From Lates calcarifer (taxonomy: Eukaryota; Chordata; Actinopteri; Centropomidae), in contig NC_066837.1 of the NCBI RefSeq assembly GCF_001640805.2, positions 24,203,804 to 24,267,803 of the forward strand: a stretch of 64,000 bases of DNA. The letters are read 5' to 3'. A program made the translations under genes and the position numbers. Each line of letters starts with the position of its first letter. Positions within the stretch are counted from its first letter, which is position 1. Shown here piece after piece: positions 42,689 to 56,828 of this stretch. The notes beneath the pieces were generated by a model, which was not told the DNA's origin, made no database searches, and saw only the letters and a list, made by a program, of their open reading frames with translations.

Positions 42689-43976
42689 GTGCATTTTGCA
42701 GTAAGACTGATCAATAAAAGTAGCAAAGTTCTCCCAACTATTCTGAATTCGATTTTGATATAAAGGTAGTTTATAAATAACGTTGTGGCATGCATATATA
42801 AATCCACTCGTAGCAATATTTCCCATACATGAGTATTAATGCTGAAATATGAATGGTGTATATGGATTTTGATGACATTATGAAGATTTAAATTTTAGGC
42901 TGGTCAGGTACAAAACAATGAACATGTAATAATGGTGCACTTCCTTGCATGCACAGGCAGTGTGCACTGCTGCCTAAAATAGCTGCAAGTCTCCTTTAGT
43001 AGGGTCCAGGCCCATGACTCACAGACACACACAGATGCCCTGAATGTCTAAATCTGCTGAATTGCCAGTTGGCGATGGCATGGCCAAATGTGAACTGACA
43101 TTGGAGGCATTGTGGTAATATGTATAGGATACTGAGTGCTGCAACACAACAATCTAGAGGTTGCTGCATCTTTGCTCTCCCTGAGTTTTCATTAGTAATT
43201 ATTTGTATAATATACTACAGGCATGAATTACTAATATTGATTATTGATTTGCTATAACAGGGAAATTTACTGTATAGTTTAAATAGGTTTGTCCAATATG
43301 TATATTTGCTTAGGAGGTTTTTGTAGGTTAGTGGTGAGTTTTGAAACCTTTCCACAAATCTTTCATCCTCTCATCACGTGAATGATGTTCTTAATCTTGT
43401 GCACCAGAATCAGCAACTTTGTTGATGCATCAAATTATTCAGTTTCAAGAGTCAACATTTTGCAAAATATGCTGACATTTGCTGGAAACTGAGTCAGCTG
43501 CACAGGAGTTTTAAAAAAGTTGTAAGGTTGTACTCTGGAGCAGGACCAAATACTGACTATTCTGGTTACCTGTAGCCTTGATCGACTTTGTGGGGAAATT
43601 AGCAAAATGAGAAGGTTTACATAAGATTCACAGTAGCTAAAAAATATATTGGAATAAACAAAGAAACTAATACAATGAATTTCTTGCCATATGGGTTAAG
43701 AATTACTGCCAAAAACATAAGGTTGCAAGTCTATAACCACCATCTGGCTTAACAGTGCAGTTGCACGTGACTGAGTTTATGGGGGAAATGTGAACTCTAG
43801 CCACTAAATGTGGTGGCTCAGGGTCTCTGATAGCTCCAGATGGCTTTAAAGCAGCAGGAAAAAACCTGTAGAAAAGCCTGACAAAAACAATACAAAGGGT
43901 GTTTGAAACCAAAATGAACAGCTGTAGTGTGTCATGTTTAAAGGAAACTGTGAGTTTGTTCGTCAGTAGCAAGCAG

Positions 43977-44024
<48 letters not shown>

Positions 44025-45023
44025 CATCATCATGGCTCTGGTGCTAAACTCTGATGCTGAAATGGTGTGGGGCTGTGATCATCAGGGTGTGTGGAGAACA
44101 CTCACATTGCACCACCTTAGTACACACTAATAACTCTTAATTAACAGCTCTGTATGTTGCCTTCATTAAACTATAATTAGACTTTGGGATAAGTTAACTT
44201 TGTGGTGTGTGTTCTGTCTCCCCTAAACCCCACCCCCCTCTTCAGATTGCAGACCTTTATCTACAGGCGCCCTGTCCATTTGGGTGTTTTAAAGCCTGAT
44301 TGTGGTTATGCAGCATTGTGTGTTAAAGTGTAGTTTTGTGCTTTTCTGTCCTATCTAGTTACATAACCCACACACAAGGGACAATAATGCAAAATAGCAC
44401 TACAGGCAGTATGCTTTGTTGACATTTATAGCTGCTGAGTTTGCAGTTTAGACTCTTGAAGATAATCATTAGGATGCTCTCACAGCATTTCACTGACTCC
44501 AAGAGTCATTTTGCCATTTTTGTAACATTTAGATGAAAGGCTTAAAATGTTTACAATGGCTTCCTCTGACAATCTGTCCTCAAAAAGCTCTATTATTGGC
44601 TCTGTTTTTGCTACGCATTTCCAAATCAGGAATCAGGAAGAAAGCAGCAAATTTGACCATGAATACCCTCCTGAACACAGTCAGTCAATCACTGTCAGAC
44701 TAAATGGATAGTAATACACAACCCATCTGTCTATATAAAGACACTTTGATGCTGAAGTTGAAGAAGTCCAAATGCGGTGTAAGTCAGCAGCTTGTAATGG
44801 CACTGGGATGTACTGTAGAGTGCACTTTAAGTCAGCATAAACCTGTTTCTAGCTGCTGTCCCTCTGATCTTGCACAGAACTAGTTTCACTAAAACAGCCC
44901 TGGGTGATTATACCGAGTTAATTACTGAGGGAGGACACAGGCTAAAAGCTCACAAGACTGGCACATGGTACCACACACAACTAAACTCAAGCTCTCTATT
45001 TTCAACACCTCTTTGCTGTAAAC
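42689..45023. other. Intergenic, no gene seen
   Basis: AT-rich with (GT)n at 43979-44022. Nothing else recognised. Confidence 0.55.
43979..44022. repeat. (GT)n microsatellite
   Basis: About 22 pure GT units. Confidence 0.98.
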
Positions 45024-45698
45024 CAGTGTTGGGGGTAACACACTACAAATTAACATGTTAGAGTACTGTGATCACTTTTTCATTTAAATAAGTTACATAA
45101 CACACTAGTTTTGCAATTCAGGTAACCCCCAGTTAGTCACTTTTTAAAATAAGCAATCTGTTAGTGTTATAACAAACCCCAACAAAAACAAATTCAGACA
45201 TTCGGCTTCTCTCCTATCTTTAAGCAACTGCGTACTAGTGGAAGATATCCCATTCTACAATGTGTCAGTGTTCAAGTGTAGCCCAGCTAGCAAGATGGCA
45301 GAGAGGACGGCCTTTATGTTGTGGAAATATTCTCATTATTTTTTAATTTGTGGGGTGATAAGGAAAAAAATAACATAGTGAAATACTAATTGTGCTTGGG
45401 TGATTAAGTGTCTGTCATCTGCGAAGAGGCTCTACTCCAGATTAGATGAAGCACTGACAAGCTAAGCATAGCTCTATGACACTGTTAGCAAGGCTTGTTG
45501 AGGGAGGAGAATGACTCTGGTGCTACAGCTCCGAAAGAACAGCGGTTATATTTTAGTGCAGCTAAAATTGTTTCTCTAATGGTAACTCAAAACTATTCCT
45601 ACGAGTTACTTTTCTCTGTAGGTACTTTTCAATATCAGTAATTTTGTAATGCACTTTAAAAAAAAAAAACAAACATTAAAAGTAACATTACACAACTG
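45024..45698. mobile_element. Non-autonomous hAT-like element (probable)
   Basis: The left end cagtgttgggggtaacacac and the inverted right end cagttgtgtaatgttacttt are imperfect matches, of the kind seen in a widespread fish element with GTAAC/GTTAC-rich ends. No convincing 8-bp target duplication was found, so boundaries are provisional. No coding content. Confidence 0.65.
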
Positions 45699-48600
45699 TC
45701 AACACACAGTGATACAGAAAACACACCATGTAAATTGAAAAGTGTTATAATAATGCAGCCTCACACTGAGTGTTTGTTCCACAAATTGGTATCAAATGTA
45801 AGCATTATTAGATACCCAGGATATTGGTTTTAAGCATGAGCAGATTTTTTTGTGTTTAATCCTGGGCATAATAAACTCTCAGCCTTTATCTGATACCATT
45901 CCTTCTGCTGTCTCCTTTTCCATCAATCTTGCCAAGACAAAAATTTTATCTTCCTCTCCTTGATGGAGTGAAGTGATTAATTTCTTATTTGGATATTCAC
46001 ATTTTTACACATTTGGGCCGTGTCATCTCAGGTGAAGTGCTTATACTGTTCTGTGCTCAGATAGAAAGATAAAACAAAGTACAAGTACTTAGTTTGTCCT
46101 CCAAACACCAAAATGCCAGGCCTAAATGTTTGTCACTGCCATTTGTCATTGCAAAACCGACCCATAAGACTATTTCCAGGCCTGAAACCTTTTATGGTAG
46201 AACAGCATTGTTTGTCAGTGCCATCCAAAAACAAACACCCACTTCAACCTCCTCCTGACAAGGTTTTACAGTGCTACTAACATCTTTGTTCCTGATAGAT
46301 GACAGTGGTCAAGAACAAGCCCTTGTCAATAAAATGTAAACAAAGGTCAATTTGAGTATTCAGTGACCAGTGCTAGAATTTTCTTGGTGAGGCATTTGCA
46401 AAAAGCGAGGAACTATTTCAGGTACCCCTGGTTCCAGAGGTAAAGGTCTCATTGATTTTTCACAAAGACAGTGTTACGTGATTCACAGCTGGAGCACTTG
46501 ATAAAAAGTCAAAAGTACACTCCCATGGATGTAGAAATTTAGGGGGGTTGACCACAACTTTGATAAGAAAGTTGTCCCTCAAGTCCCTCAACTTAAAACA
46601 GCTGTGACATGTACTGCTAATGGGGGGGTGAAAACTAAAGATTAAGGTGTTGGGAAAACTGATATATACAATCTGCAAAAAAACAAAACAAAACAAAACA
46701 AAACAAATAAACAAACAAACAATTTACTTTGGCATTCTGGGTCAATTTTGGATGAATTCAGCAACTATGGCATAATATTTGCTTCTTCTCCTAACATTGA
46801 CAGCCAAGGCTCATAGGTATTATAGTATTTTGATGCATCCTCCATTTCAAAATGATAGCCAAAACCAGATTTCTCAGATATGAAGCTGAAATTGATTAAG
46901 ACAGGTGTTCATAACATATACCTATATCATCCATACACCATCTGAAAGAGTCCTATGTTTCTATGTCCAAGAAATAATATGTTTGCTGTCTATTTAAGGT
47001 TTTCAGTGAACTGCGTTCCCAGGAACTGAAGGTCAATAACAAGCTGCTTTGTTTTGCTGACATTTGAAAGGAAATGGTTGACAGAACACTGTATTACAAG
47101 TTGTTCTACAGTACGTCCTTCCTGTAACATGATTCATCTCTGACAGATATCAGTATAAGTTCTAGGTGGGGTGGGGGGTGGGGGCTGCAGTGCTGGTTAT
47201 GATGGATTGTGAGGTGAGCTCCTCACTCCTGACAGTCTGTGATTGATTGGTGAATCTGACATCCTCTTGCAGAGTGCAGTGTTTTGGAATTCAATGCAGA
47301 CTGTGTGGTGCAGGTGAAATCAATGAGCATCATGACTTACAGTAGGGTGTCGTTGTCTTCTCAGTGTGGAGCGTGAGGAATCTTCAAATGGTCCGTTGGA
47401 ACAACTGAAAAAGAGACAAAGAGACAAACTAAGAGCTAAAATGAAGCAGGGTTGTCAGACATCATTGTAAATCTTGACAACCCTCTAAGAACATTTGATC
47501 CTGATAGTATTGAGCTCAACAGGTCTGTAATCATTTAGCACTGATGCTACTGGTTTTGAGGCGGGTGGAGACAAAATCTTGGTCCAGAGACATGTTAAAG
47601 ATGTGAGCCAAGACATCTGACAGTTAATGGCTGCATGTCAAGACAAAGCTAAACAGCTAAAATGTTCTTTATGGTGGACTCAGTTGTTGCAGCAATGAAG
47701 AAAAGAGAAAACACCCAACAGCAATGTTAACTGTGGTCAGTGGGGTAACATTCTTGAAACTTGAGACGTGTAATGAAGCAAAGCTTAGCTGTTTTCTCTG
47801 CACATGCATGGCATTCCACTATTGTCCATCTCTAATTGTGCAGAGATAACTCAAATTAGTGAATAACAACTGGTTATTATGAAAGGGTCATAATACCATC
47901 CCGTGTCAGGAAGAATTCCTGGGCTTGGCTTCCTGGGGCTGCATATCATTAAGTCAAACTGTTCAGCATTTGTCAGTATACAAGTTTGATATGTCTAACT
48001 TTTACCACCTATTCAGCTCACCCAAACAGCCATCATCATGATGTATATATGAATTCTTGATGTACCAGGTTTGTTCGCCGGACAATAAGTCTGTCCTCCT
48101 ATCATTGTATTACAGTTTTGAACAAGCTGCAGGTAGCTTGACTGATGGGGCCAACAATAGGTGAATGGTTTCTCTACATCCAGAAATGCCTACAAATGGA
48201 CAGGATGTAAGTGATGGTCTCCTTGAATTAGTTGGAGTGAGAGGAGCTTGGTTTTTAAATAAAGTGGTCTTGCAGGCTCACCAAACCCTCAACAAACCCA
48301 GGACTTCATTTCTCAGCTTTCATGTCAGTGGCACATTGCTTCCAGCCATCATGTTTCTTTAATGATCATCCTATTTGAAACAATATTTGAAGTTGGCTAC
48401 CTAACCATTTGAATGTCTGCTGAGATTCTTATTGGAATAATAGATGGTGACCCTTTTTATTCTATGTGACAGGCACACAAAGTTTGATGTATGTGTGAAT
48501 TTAATTTTAAGTTTTCTGACTTTTTCTAAGAAGCCACGGCCGCATTCCCTTTTGGCTATTGGCATGAAAAGTGTATTGGTTCCCTGAGTTCCCTCACCAA

Positions 48601-50195
48601 TGTTTTCCACAAAGTTTTGTGCAAATGAATTCAACTTTTAAAGATTTCCCATTAAAAGACACACCAAACAGAGAAGAAGGCAGGGAAAAATAACCATGGC
48701 CAACTCTGCTGGAGAAAGTAATAATGACACTGTAACCTGGCATTGCACTAAGAGCAAAACAGGGAAAACTGTAATTCAGTTGAATGACCTATACACTGAG
48801 CAAAACAAAGGAAGTTATGAATATTGTTTTACAGGACCTAAACCAATATACTTCACATAGTGTAGGAAATATTTCTCTCCAGCTACCTTTAACCTTTGAG
48901 ATTTTCTCCTATATATATAGATATGTGCTCTGTATTTTCTATATACACTGTTTTTGAAAGTCTTTAATTTATAGTCATATATCATACGTTTTAGGAGGTG
49001 AAATGAGCAAATGTTTGGTGCGCCTTAATAAATAAACTATTCATATTCAATAAAAACAGTACAAAAAAGTACATTAATTCTCTCTCCATCAACTAATTGA
49101 TAACTCAACTAGTCATTTCAGCACTAACTGATATTTATCTACTCATGTATGGTGCTCACACCCCTACAGACACACTGTTCTTGACATTTTAGCCTTCGTT
49201 CTCCCTCTTTCTCATTTCACCCTTCCCTTCTGCCTTCATCTGACCAGGGTGAACTCTGTGAGCTGTGCTTACTGGGGGAAAATTCTGCTGTGTTAGCGTA
49301 CAACAAGCAGGTTCAACGAAATGTTTCTTCTGAATCCCCTCCAAGCTCATTTACACAGAGTACACTGCCAGTATAGGCACACACACACAGACACAAACAA
49401 ACACACAGTGAGAAACCCTGATGACAGGTGATCCCTCACGATGCAGGGGCGGGTGTTTTTTCTTGAATAGATGGATCCATCATTGCCTGGAAAGTGAAGT
49501 AACTGTCAGAAAGAGGGTGGGCTGTGAATAGATGCAGTTTTGGAAAGTTGGCATAGAGGTAATCAAGGGAGCTTAGCCAGGGCAATGAGGTTGTTAGAGT
49601 TCACAGCTGAAAATTATTATTGCTCGCAACATTAAACAGTATTCTTTCCAGAGCTGGAGATTTGGTGATTCAGTGTAATTACTCCACATGGTTTTAGTTT
49701 TCTGTCTGCTTCCACAGTGTCAGCACAATCTTAAATCACCTAAAAGTCTTTTCTGTTAAGTTATTGGCCCATTGCTTATCTGGGTTCACAAAGGCACCAC
49801 TTCAACTGCAGTGCTATCAGCAGAGTGAACTAATTAAGAGTGAAATCAAAGCGTTTTCACTCAATGTGTGTGTCTGTGTGTGGTCAGTGAATTGTGACAA
49901 ATTGCTACTGCCCCAGTGAGGCGATTTAGTTCTTCTCCAAACACCAGCTACAGTACAAAGACAGAGTCTGTACATTTATTGAAGGGATGGACCTCACAAT
50001 TATATATTCTAGTGTATAAACCTATTGTTTAAGGATGAACACTTAAAGAGGTGTGTTTGAATAAGTGTGATCAATCATCCTGGCAGCCTCCCAGGCACAT
50101 TGTCTGAGAAAAACTGTTGTGGAATAGCGTCACTCCCTGAATCCCAAGAATCAATGAGCCCTGTAACATACAGACATTATGCAGTCAATTACACA
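45699..50195. other. Intergenic, no gene seen
   Basis: AT-rich, with CAAAA pentamers at 46680-46706 and a G-rich patch at 47163-47187. No coding or RNA feature recognised. Confidence 0.55.
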
Positions 50196-50197
50196 TA

Positions 50198-50724
50198 CTG
50201 TAATTTCCGGACTACTGAGCGCACCTGAATATAAGCCGCACCCACTAAATTTAAAAAGAAAGAGTACATATATAGGCCGCACTTGTCTATAAGCTGCAGG
50301 TGTCTACGTTGTAACATGAGATATTTACACATTCACGCTGCCGTCTCCAACGTCTCACCATCAATTCATTGATGCCAAGCTTACATGCAGCAGCTCTATT
50401 TCCTTTTTCGACAGCCAGATCAATTGCCTTTAACTTAAAAGCTGCATCATATGCATTTCTGCGTGTGTTTTCCATGATGAGGGTGTGTGCATTAAGCGCA
50501 AAATGACTGTTCTGAAGAATTTAGTGTGAATGCGTTTGATCTAATTCGAACGGTTTCATTGGTCCACTGTGACCTGTTCGGTAATTTCATTGGTCTGATG
50601 TGACGAGGCTAAATGCATGAAGTTCGTCAGCCCATAAAAATCTATAAATTAGCCATATCATTGTTTAAGCTGCAAGGTTCAAAGCGTGTGAAAAAAGTAG
50701 CGGCTTATAGTCCGGAAATTACGG
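50198..50724 (-). mobile_element. pogo-like MITE with TA target site
   Basis: The left end CTGTAATTTCCGGACTA and the inverted right end CCGTAATTTCCGGACTATAA are each flanked by TA (50196-50197, 50725-50726). The ends continue as ...AAGCCGC-type repeats. At 527 bp it holds only the 5' scrap of a transposase gene, so it must have been moved in trans. Confidence 0.9.
50330..50475 (-). pseudogene. pogo-like transposase N-terminal helix-turn-helix remnant
   Basis: It reads MENTRRNAYDAAFKLKAIDL, then AVEKGNRAAACKLGINELMV, then RRWRRQRE. This is the Brinker/psq-type DNA-binding helix-turn-helix found at the start of a group of pogo-like transposases. The frame is open for these 48 residues and then leaves the family; the CENPB and DDE parts are missing. 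Confidence 0.88.
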
Positions 50725-53700
50725 TACACATAACCTACATTATACACAGCTGCTCTTTTGTGGGAACAGGGTGGTGTGGAGAGAAGTTCAGCAAACGTCT
50801 GCACTGCTGATTTCCCAAACTCCACAATCATTATAAGCATTACTTGACTTTGACTGTGTGACATGCTGAACAATTGTTGAATGCTCTGAATTGACTGATG
50901 AAAAACTGATTCACACTCACACCACTGTATTCTCCAGATAAAATGTCATTGTCATTGTCAGCTGCCAGCATTACTGTACTGTTACTCCAAGCAGTCAACC
51001 ACTTGTACTCAGTCACTGCTTGGAAGTTAAATGATAAATATAATTAATATTCTTCACGGCTTCTAGTGGTGACATATATCTGAGTCAGTCATATTTGTTG
51101 CTCGCTCATGGACACAAGAGTACAACCATGATGTTGTGATTTAAGTGCAATTAAATCATAAGGCCCTCCCTCCTCCTCCCCTCCAGAGTCTCTTCCCTTA
51201 AAATACTGCCATACCAAGGTTGGGCTTGATCTATCAGTCCCTGTTGTCCTCTCACAAAGGAAATGAATAGGTGGAAGTTCATACTATCAGTGGGGACATA
51301 AAGTAAGTGAGTCCAGACCACTTCTTCTGAGAGGTACAAATTCCCAGAATGTTCCTGGACAGTCACAATGTTGAGCTCTAAAGGTCTAGACACACTTTAG
51401 GGGGACGTTCCAAATTCTGCAAAAGTTCTAGGAAGGTGATGCAAGAACCTACAGTAAATAGAACCAAAAGGTTCCTGTAATGCTACTACAGATGGGAACT
51501 TAGTTTAGAGACTTAGAGGGAACATATAGAGGGAACATTCACACATGACCAGCAGGGGACCATATGGGAATATTCTGTTAACGTGCCAAATGTCTCTTTG
51601 TAACATTGCCATGTGACCATAAAATAACCAGATAACCAAATGTAGGGAACTAACTAAAAGAGGATGTTTTACAAATGCCCTCCAGTGTTCTGTATAGGTT
51701 TGGGACATTCAACACCTTTTTACAACTTTGGGGGAATGTTACTCAAGATCCCCAGAATGTCCCCTCATATGTGGGCAATATTCTTGTTTTGCACTAGCAG
51801 AGTGAGAAGGTGTGAATATACAGCAATGGAAATATTCTTTGTCCAGTCACAGTTATGGTATGGTCAGAGGTGCAGCAGAGTCATACCTCTCAACCTACAG
51901 AGGCCAGTGCAACTATGTTTTTCCTCCTTCCAAAATCTAGTGTGGTCTGATTCTCTAAACAAACAGAAAATCTAGTGGTCATGTTGTCAGTATGTAACAA
52001 TGCACAATTTCATTTAGAATCACAGTGCTGATGACAATTTGTATTTTAACTTGAAATGTGGCTGTACAAATGTTGTAGTTTGCTCCTTCACAAAGAACTG
52101 TAGCAGCGGTTTGATTAGTGGTGGTTACAATAGTTTTCAGTGCAGACACATGCCCTGGTTTGTTTTTTCATTTGTCAGACGTGAGCTTTTCTTGCCCACC
52201 CAGTGCCTGCAAAGCTGCCTCTGGCTTGTATGTTGGTTTGAATTTGTACTGTTATTTCTTAACTTGTCCTAAACGTGCCACTCAAACAGTTACCTTATCT
52301 ATAAACAACAAGGTCTGTATGGACAGACAAAGTCCTGACACCACCTCTGGGTTTGCTGTCATTCCACTAGCTTCTGTAACGTCTTTCATTTTCAAGTCTT
52401 TATGAAAAAAGTATTACATGTTTTTTTAAGGCTTGGATGAATCTACTATTAAAAACAAAAGTAAACAATGATTCATCTGTTATAATGAAAAAAGGAAAAA
52501 CACTAGCGCTTCCATGACACTAGAGTTTCTCCCTGAGCCATGATATCTACACCCATGCTCTCCCTTAATGTTGTTATTCCTACTTTTTAGTTGTAATCTC
52601 AGCAGTCAGAAATGTTAGAGTTGTTTGGCCCTCCCTGTCATCTCTCTCATCACCACACCACTCAGCCTCTCACTTGACAAGCTGGAGATGTTTAACCCCC
52701 AACAGTCTCGGGCTTGTCAAACATTGTGTTTGTTAAAGGCTGCTAAAAAAGACAATATTAAAGAACAATGGTATTCCATCATTTCTGAAAAATTTACCAC
52801 CTCTCTCTAGACATGAGTGAAGTGAATGGCATACTGCTGAGCAAGATCATATTTTCAATCATTTTTTTGATTACAAATGTCAGCTTTATTTTAAGGTTTG
52901 TTAAATTAAAGGTTTGTTAATTGTTACGGTTGGACCTCAGCTACAACAGCGACAATAATTAGCAGATAGAAAAGGCTTCATGCATACTGCTGTGGATGAC
53001 AGATGCTGGTCAGAATCAAATATTTATCTTTAGTCAGCCATGCTGGCATCATTGCTATGATTGGCATATAACTCTGTGTTTATTTTGAGTATTCATCTGT
53101 GCTTCCGAAGGGTCTGCTTTGAATTATTTATGGGAGACACAAAGGACAGAGTCAGTAATTGTCTGTTTGTTTGGAAGTTATGCAGAAATTTGTCTTCTCT
53201 GTTTATGAGGTAGAAAATGTAAAACCCCATTAGGATTCATTACAATAAAAGTTAGAGATCACAATTCAACTTCAGATATACTGCAGCCACACAGAATGGT
53301 CTGTATGAGTAAGAATACCATATAACACATTTAGTAACATAACAACCTCTTCACCTGACAACTCTCCTTAGTTCCACTTCAGAGACAGAATTAGAAAGAG
53401 AGAACATCCACAGAAACATCATTTGTTTTCCAAACCTTCCATCCTTGTGAAATATTACCAAAAATAGCAGTTATGCAAATAATAACAATTTTACTGTCAA
53501 TACTAATCTAATTACTAAGCTCTTCAAGACAATTTCCTAAGGATGAAATAAAAATCAATACTGACTGGGTCCTAAGAGTGACCTCATGAACCTGGAATAT
53601 TAATGTAATATTATAATATGATATTGTAAGTGGATTCTTTAAATTAAAATAAATAAATCAAAATCCTGGCTGCCAACCATAATCAACTGGAAGTCTAAGA

Positions 53701-54336
53701 CACCAATGTTTACATTATTAAATGCAGTATAAGGGAAGACAAGTAGGTGAAAAACTCTTCCAAACCATGTAAGTCAGATGCATCACCTTTTGTGGACCTT
53801 TTAAAACTTCTTCAGTTAGTTTTATTTTTTGGTGATAGAAGTATAGAATTCATTTCTTAATGATGAGGATGCTGGTGACACCTTTCTGCCCTGGCACAGA
53901 CACATCACCTCTGTCTTTCTCTCTGTCTCCCTCTCTTATACACACACACTCATGTACGGGTGTCACACTAGGATGACGCCACGGTCTCTGTCTCACAGTG
54001 GAGACAGTACGTTTTAGGCAGGTCAGAGGTCAGTGTGAGGGAAGTGGAGGAGACTAAGAATGATTTAACCAAGCTCCCTCTCTGAATGATAAACAGTTGC
54101 CATGACTCGGCAGGGTGGGGAGTCAAAGCAAATAACAGAACAGACACATGAGACAGTTTCACTGAGGTTCATGAAAAGCAGGATAGTCTCCAAACTCAGG
54201 ACCAGATTTATTAGACCTTTTGTGTTTCATTTTATACTGTTCTCAGCTGAGAGACATGCATGTTATTTATATATTTATTGTGAACCCAAGTTTGCAATGG
54301 TGTAACCCTCTGTCAAATACAATATTATGACTAGAA

Positions 54337-54377
54337 TTTACTTTTTGGATGCTATGTATTAGCATCCAAAAAGTAAA
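54337..54377. repeat. Perfect 18-bp-stem hairpin
   Basis: TTTACTTTTTGGATGCTA, a five-base loop TGTAT, then its exact reverse complement, followed by an A-run. Confidence 0.93.
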
Positions 54378-56566
54378 GTAAAAAAAAAAAAAACATCAAA
54401 TATAAAACTGTAAACAATAATTATTAGAAAGGAATGTAAAGTGTTAAGAATTGCAGTGGTTGATTTGAATAAGCTGTAAGTGTGAACCAAAACTGTGAAG
54501 TTGTGGGTTGCAAAACCAAAACCATGAGTTGAAAGATGCTAAAAAGCCCTGTAGAGCTCAGCTTTGTCTACTAGAAATTACATTTCTATACAATTAAACT
54601 GCATCTGCAAATACATTTTGTAGGAAACATAATTGCTGGCTGTAAACAAACACATTGTGTCTGACCCTGAGGAACCCCTTTCACATGCAAGCCATGTGAT
54701 GCACTGTTAATATATACACTTTAAAAACTGGGAGGTAACTTAACTTATACAGTTTGACATCTCAGATAAAACTTGAAACACAGATAATCCATGGATCAAA
54801 TCAAAATCCAGAAAATGGATTTATTCCTCACTTGAAAAATTTACATTTTGTCCACTGGAGAAACAGCCTGCTAATTGGTTTCACATACTTAAAGGGATCC
54901 ATTAGAGCCACAATCCAATGACACATCGAGTGTAATTGTGGTGAGGTACATTATTGATCTGTCAACAGGGGGATAAAAGAAACCCTGTAATTGGTTAGTA
55001 ATCAGAGATACCTCATGGGTCAGTTAATTTGAAAAACATATTTTCAGTAAAAGAAAACGGAGGAAACATGAAGAGACTTAAAGGGGATTTTGAGCGTAGA
55101 GACAGAAAAGGGCAGGGAAGCAGCAGAGGGAGGGGCTGAACGATGGCTGAGATTAAATAGTGATGGCAAGAGAAAGACAATCATGATAGAGGAGAGGAAA
55201 TATGGAGATCAGCAGAGGTGTGAGCTGAGGAGAGAGGGGAGGCAGTGGAAGGGGGACAGGGTGAGAGAGGGGAGGGAGCACGGTGGCAGCACAAGCTTAT
55301 TTGTTATGCTTCACAAGGCACTTTGGCTTCTTGCAGAGTGAAAATGTAAGAAAGTTTTCCACAGCCTCGTTCCCAGTGTCTAAGACTAAGTCTGAAACAC
55401 AGCAGTAGGCGCAGCTCACTGCAGCACATTGTACTATGCTGACAGTTTGACTTATGAGCTTTTGAAAGCTGATACTGATTATGAAGGGACTGGCAGACAA
55501 TTCAATATCACCATTTACTGCTGCTCAAAATAATCAAATCAAGAATAAAATACCATATGGAGATCTTGTAGTTGAGAATGCTAATGTATAAATTATTAAT
55601 TAAGTTTAATTTAGCAAAGTTAGTGATGAATTGATACCTTAAATATGTGAGAGCATATACATGAAAATGATTAGAATAGATTTTGTTCTGGTAGAACATT
55701 AAAAATGATCTGATTGTGTGGGACAAGATTAACTTTTCATCATGTGATTTTGCATAAATATAGCATATAGCATAAATATAGTATTTATGACTCATTGATC
55801 CTTTATCTGACTGACTGCAAGTTAGACTCAATAGCTCTGACCATGGCTTGAACATATCTAAATATATATAAATAGAAATATCTAAATAAATATAACTGTG
55901 CTGTGGATTTGATGAATCAATGGTGCTGTCCATGGTGCTGAAATAACAGATGGATTTGTAATTGCATGTTCTGTCAGTTTGGTCTTGGATCAATTTAAAA
56001 ATTGGATCTATTAATCATTACATTTCAAGTATTGATTTTCTTAAACATAAAACATAACTATATACATATATGAATAGTATCTATGTATGTATCTGTGCAT
56101 AGGGTTCGCCAGTTATTTTCCAAACTCAACCTTGGACAATTCCAAAACAACTAGAAAGATCAGTTCTCATCAGTTACATATGTTTTGGGAATACTCTTTA
56201 AGATCTGCATCAGAGCCATGTTGGCTGCAACAGTGTGATGCTGATCTCAGATAACATTCATTCAGAAAAAGTGAATAACATTTCTCCACTTGTATCTCAA
56301 ACTTACAGAGGCTACTGTTCACAGACTATATGTACAAACATTTTCTCAAGCCTTTATTGCAAACTCAGTGCCCTACTATTTACCACTTCTCTATTTAATA
56401 TAGACTTGAGTTATTGCTTTGATAGAGCTAAGGCATTTTAAGTCTACAGGAAGCCTTGGGTAAATGACCTTAAACTACGAGCAGATTTTCAGAAAACCTG
56501 ATTCTACTGCCAGTGAATCCTCTTTCAGTTCAGTTCAATTCAAAGGACATTATTCATTCAGATGCA

Positions 56567-56627
<61 letters not shown>
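56567..56627. repeat. (AC)n microsatellite, one interruption
   Basis: About 30 AC units with one ACAT interruption. Confidence 0.97.
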
Positions 56628-56630
<3 letters not shown>

Positions 56631-56828
56631 CACAGTTCTCCCACCATGCAGTGCATTTGTTGCAGGTTGTCCGTGAAGATTATCTTAATATATTAATATA
56701 TTCACTTCTTTCACAAAAAACAGGGAATATGATTCCATCAACGCATATCATCTGTTATTGCTCAGATGAAGGGATCATAATTTACTTTTGAAGTAAAGTT
56801 TGAAGTAAATTTTGAAGGTTCTTTAGGT

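Larger units (their letters stand above)
50727..56828. other. Intergenic, no gene seen
   Basis: AT-rich. A patch at 51395-51800 is full of gggaac/gttcc words and may be a diverged dispersed repeat. The hairpin at 54337-54377 and (AC)n at 56567-56627 are listed separately. The longest open frame (55508-55993, minus, 161 codons) is Ile/Tyr-rich low-complexity and not credible. QLHMFWEYS near 56176-56202 hints at a second L1 scrap but is too short to call. Confidence 0.5.

Noticed and set aside
55508..55993. 161-codon minus-strand frame, longest in the window
   Set aside because: Ile/Tyr/Leu-rich translation of AT-rich sequence, no domain, no splice or promoter context.
56101..56470. Second L1 ORF2 tail (QLHMFWEYS)
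   Set aside because: Only nine suggestive residues; neighbouring residues do not follow the family.
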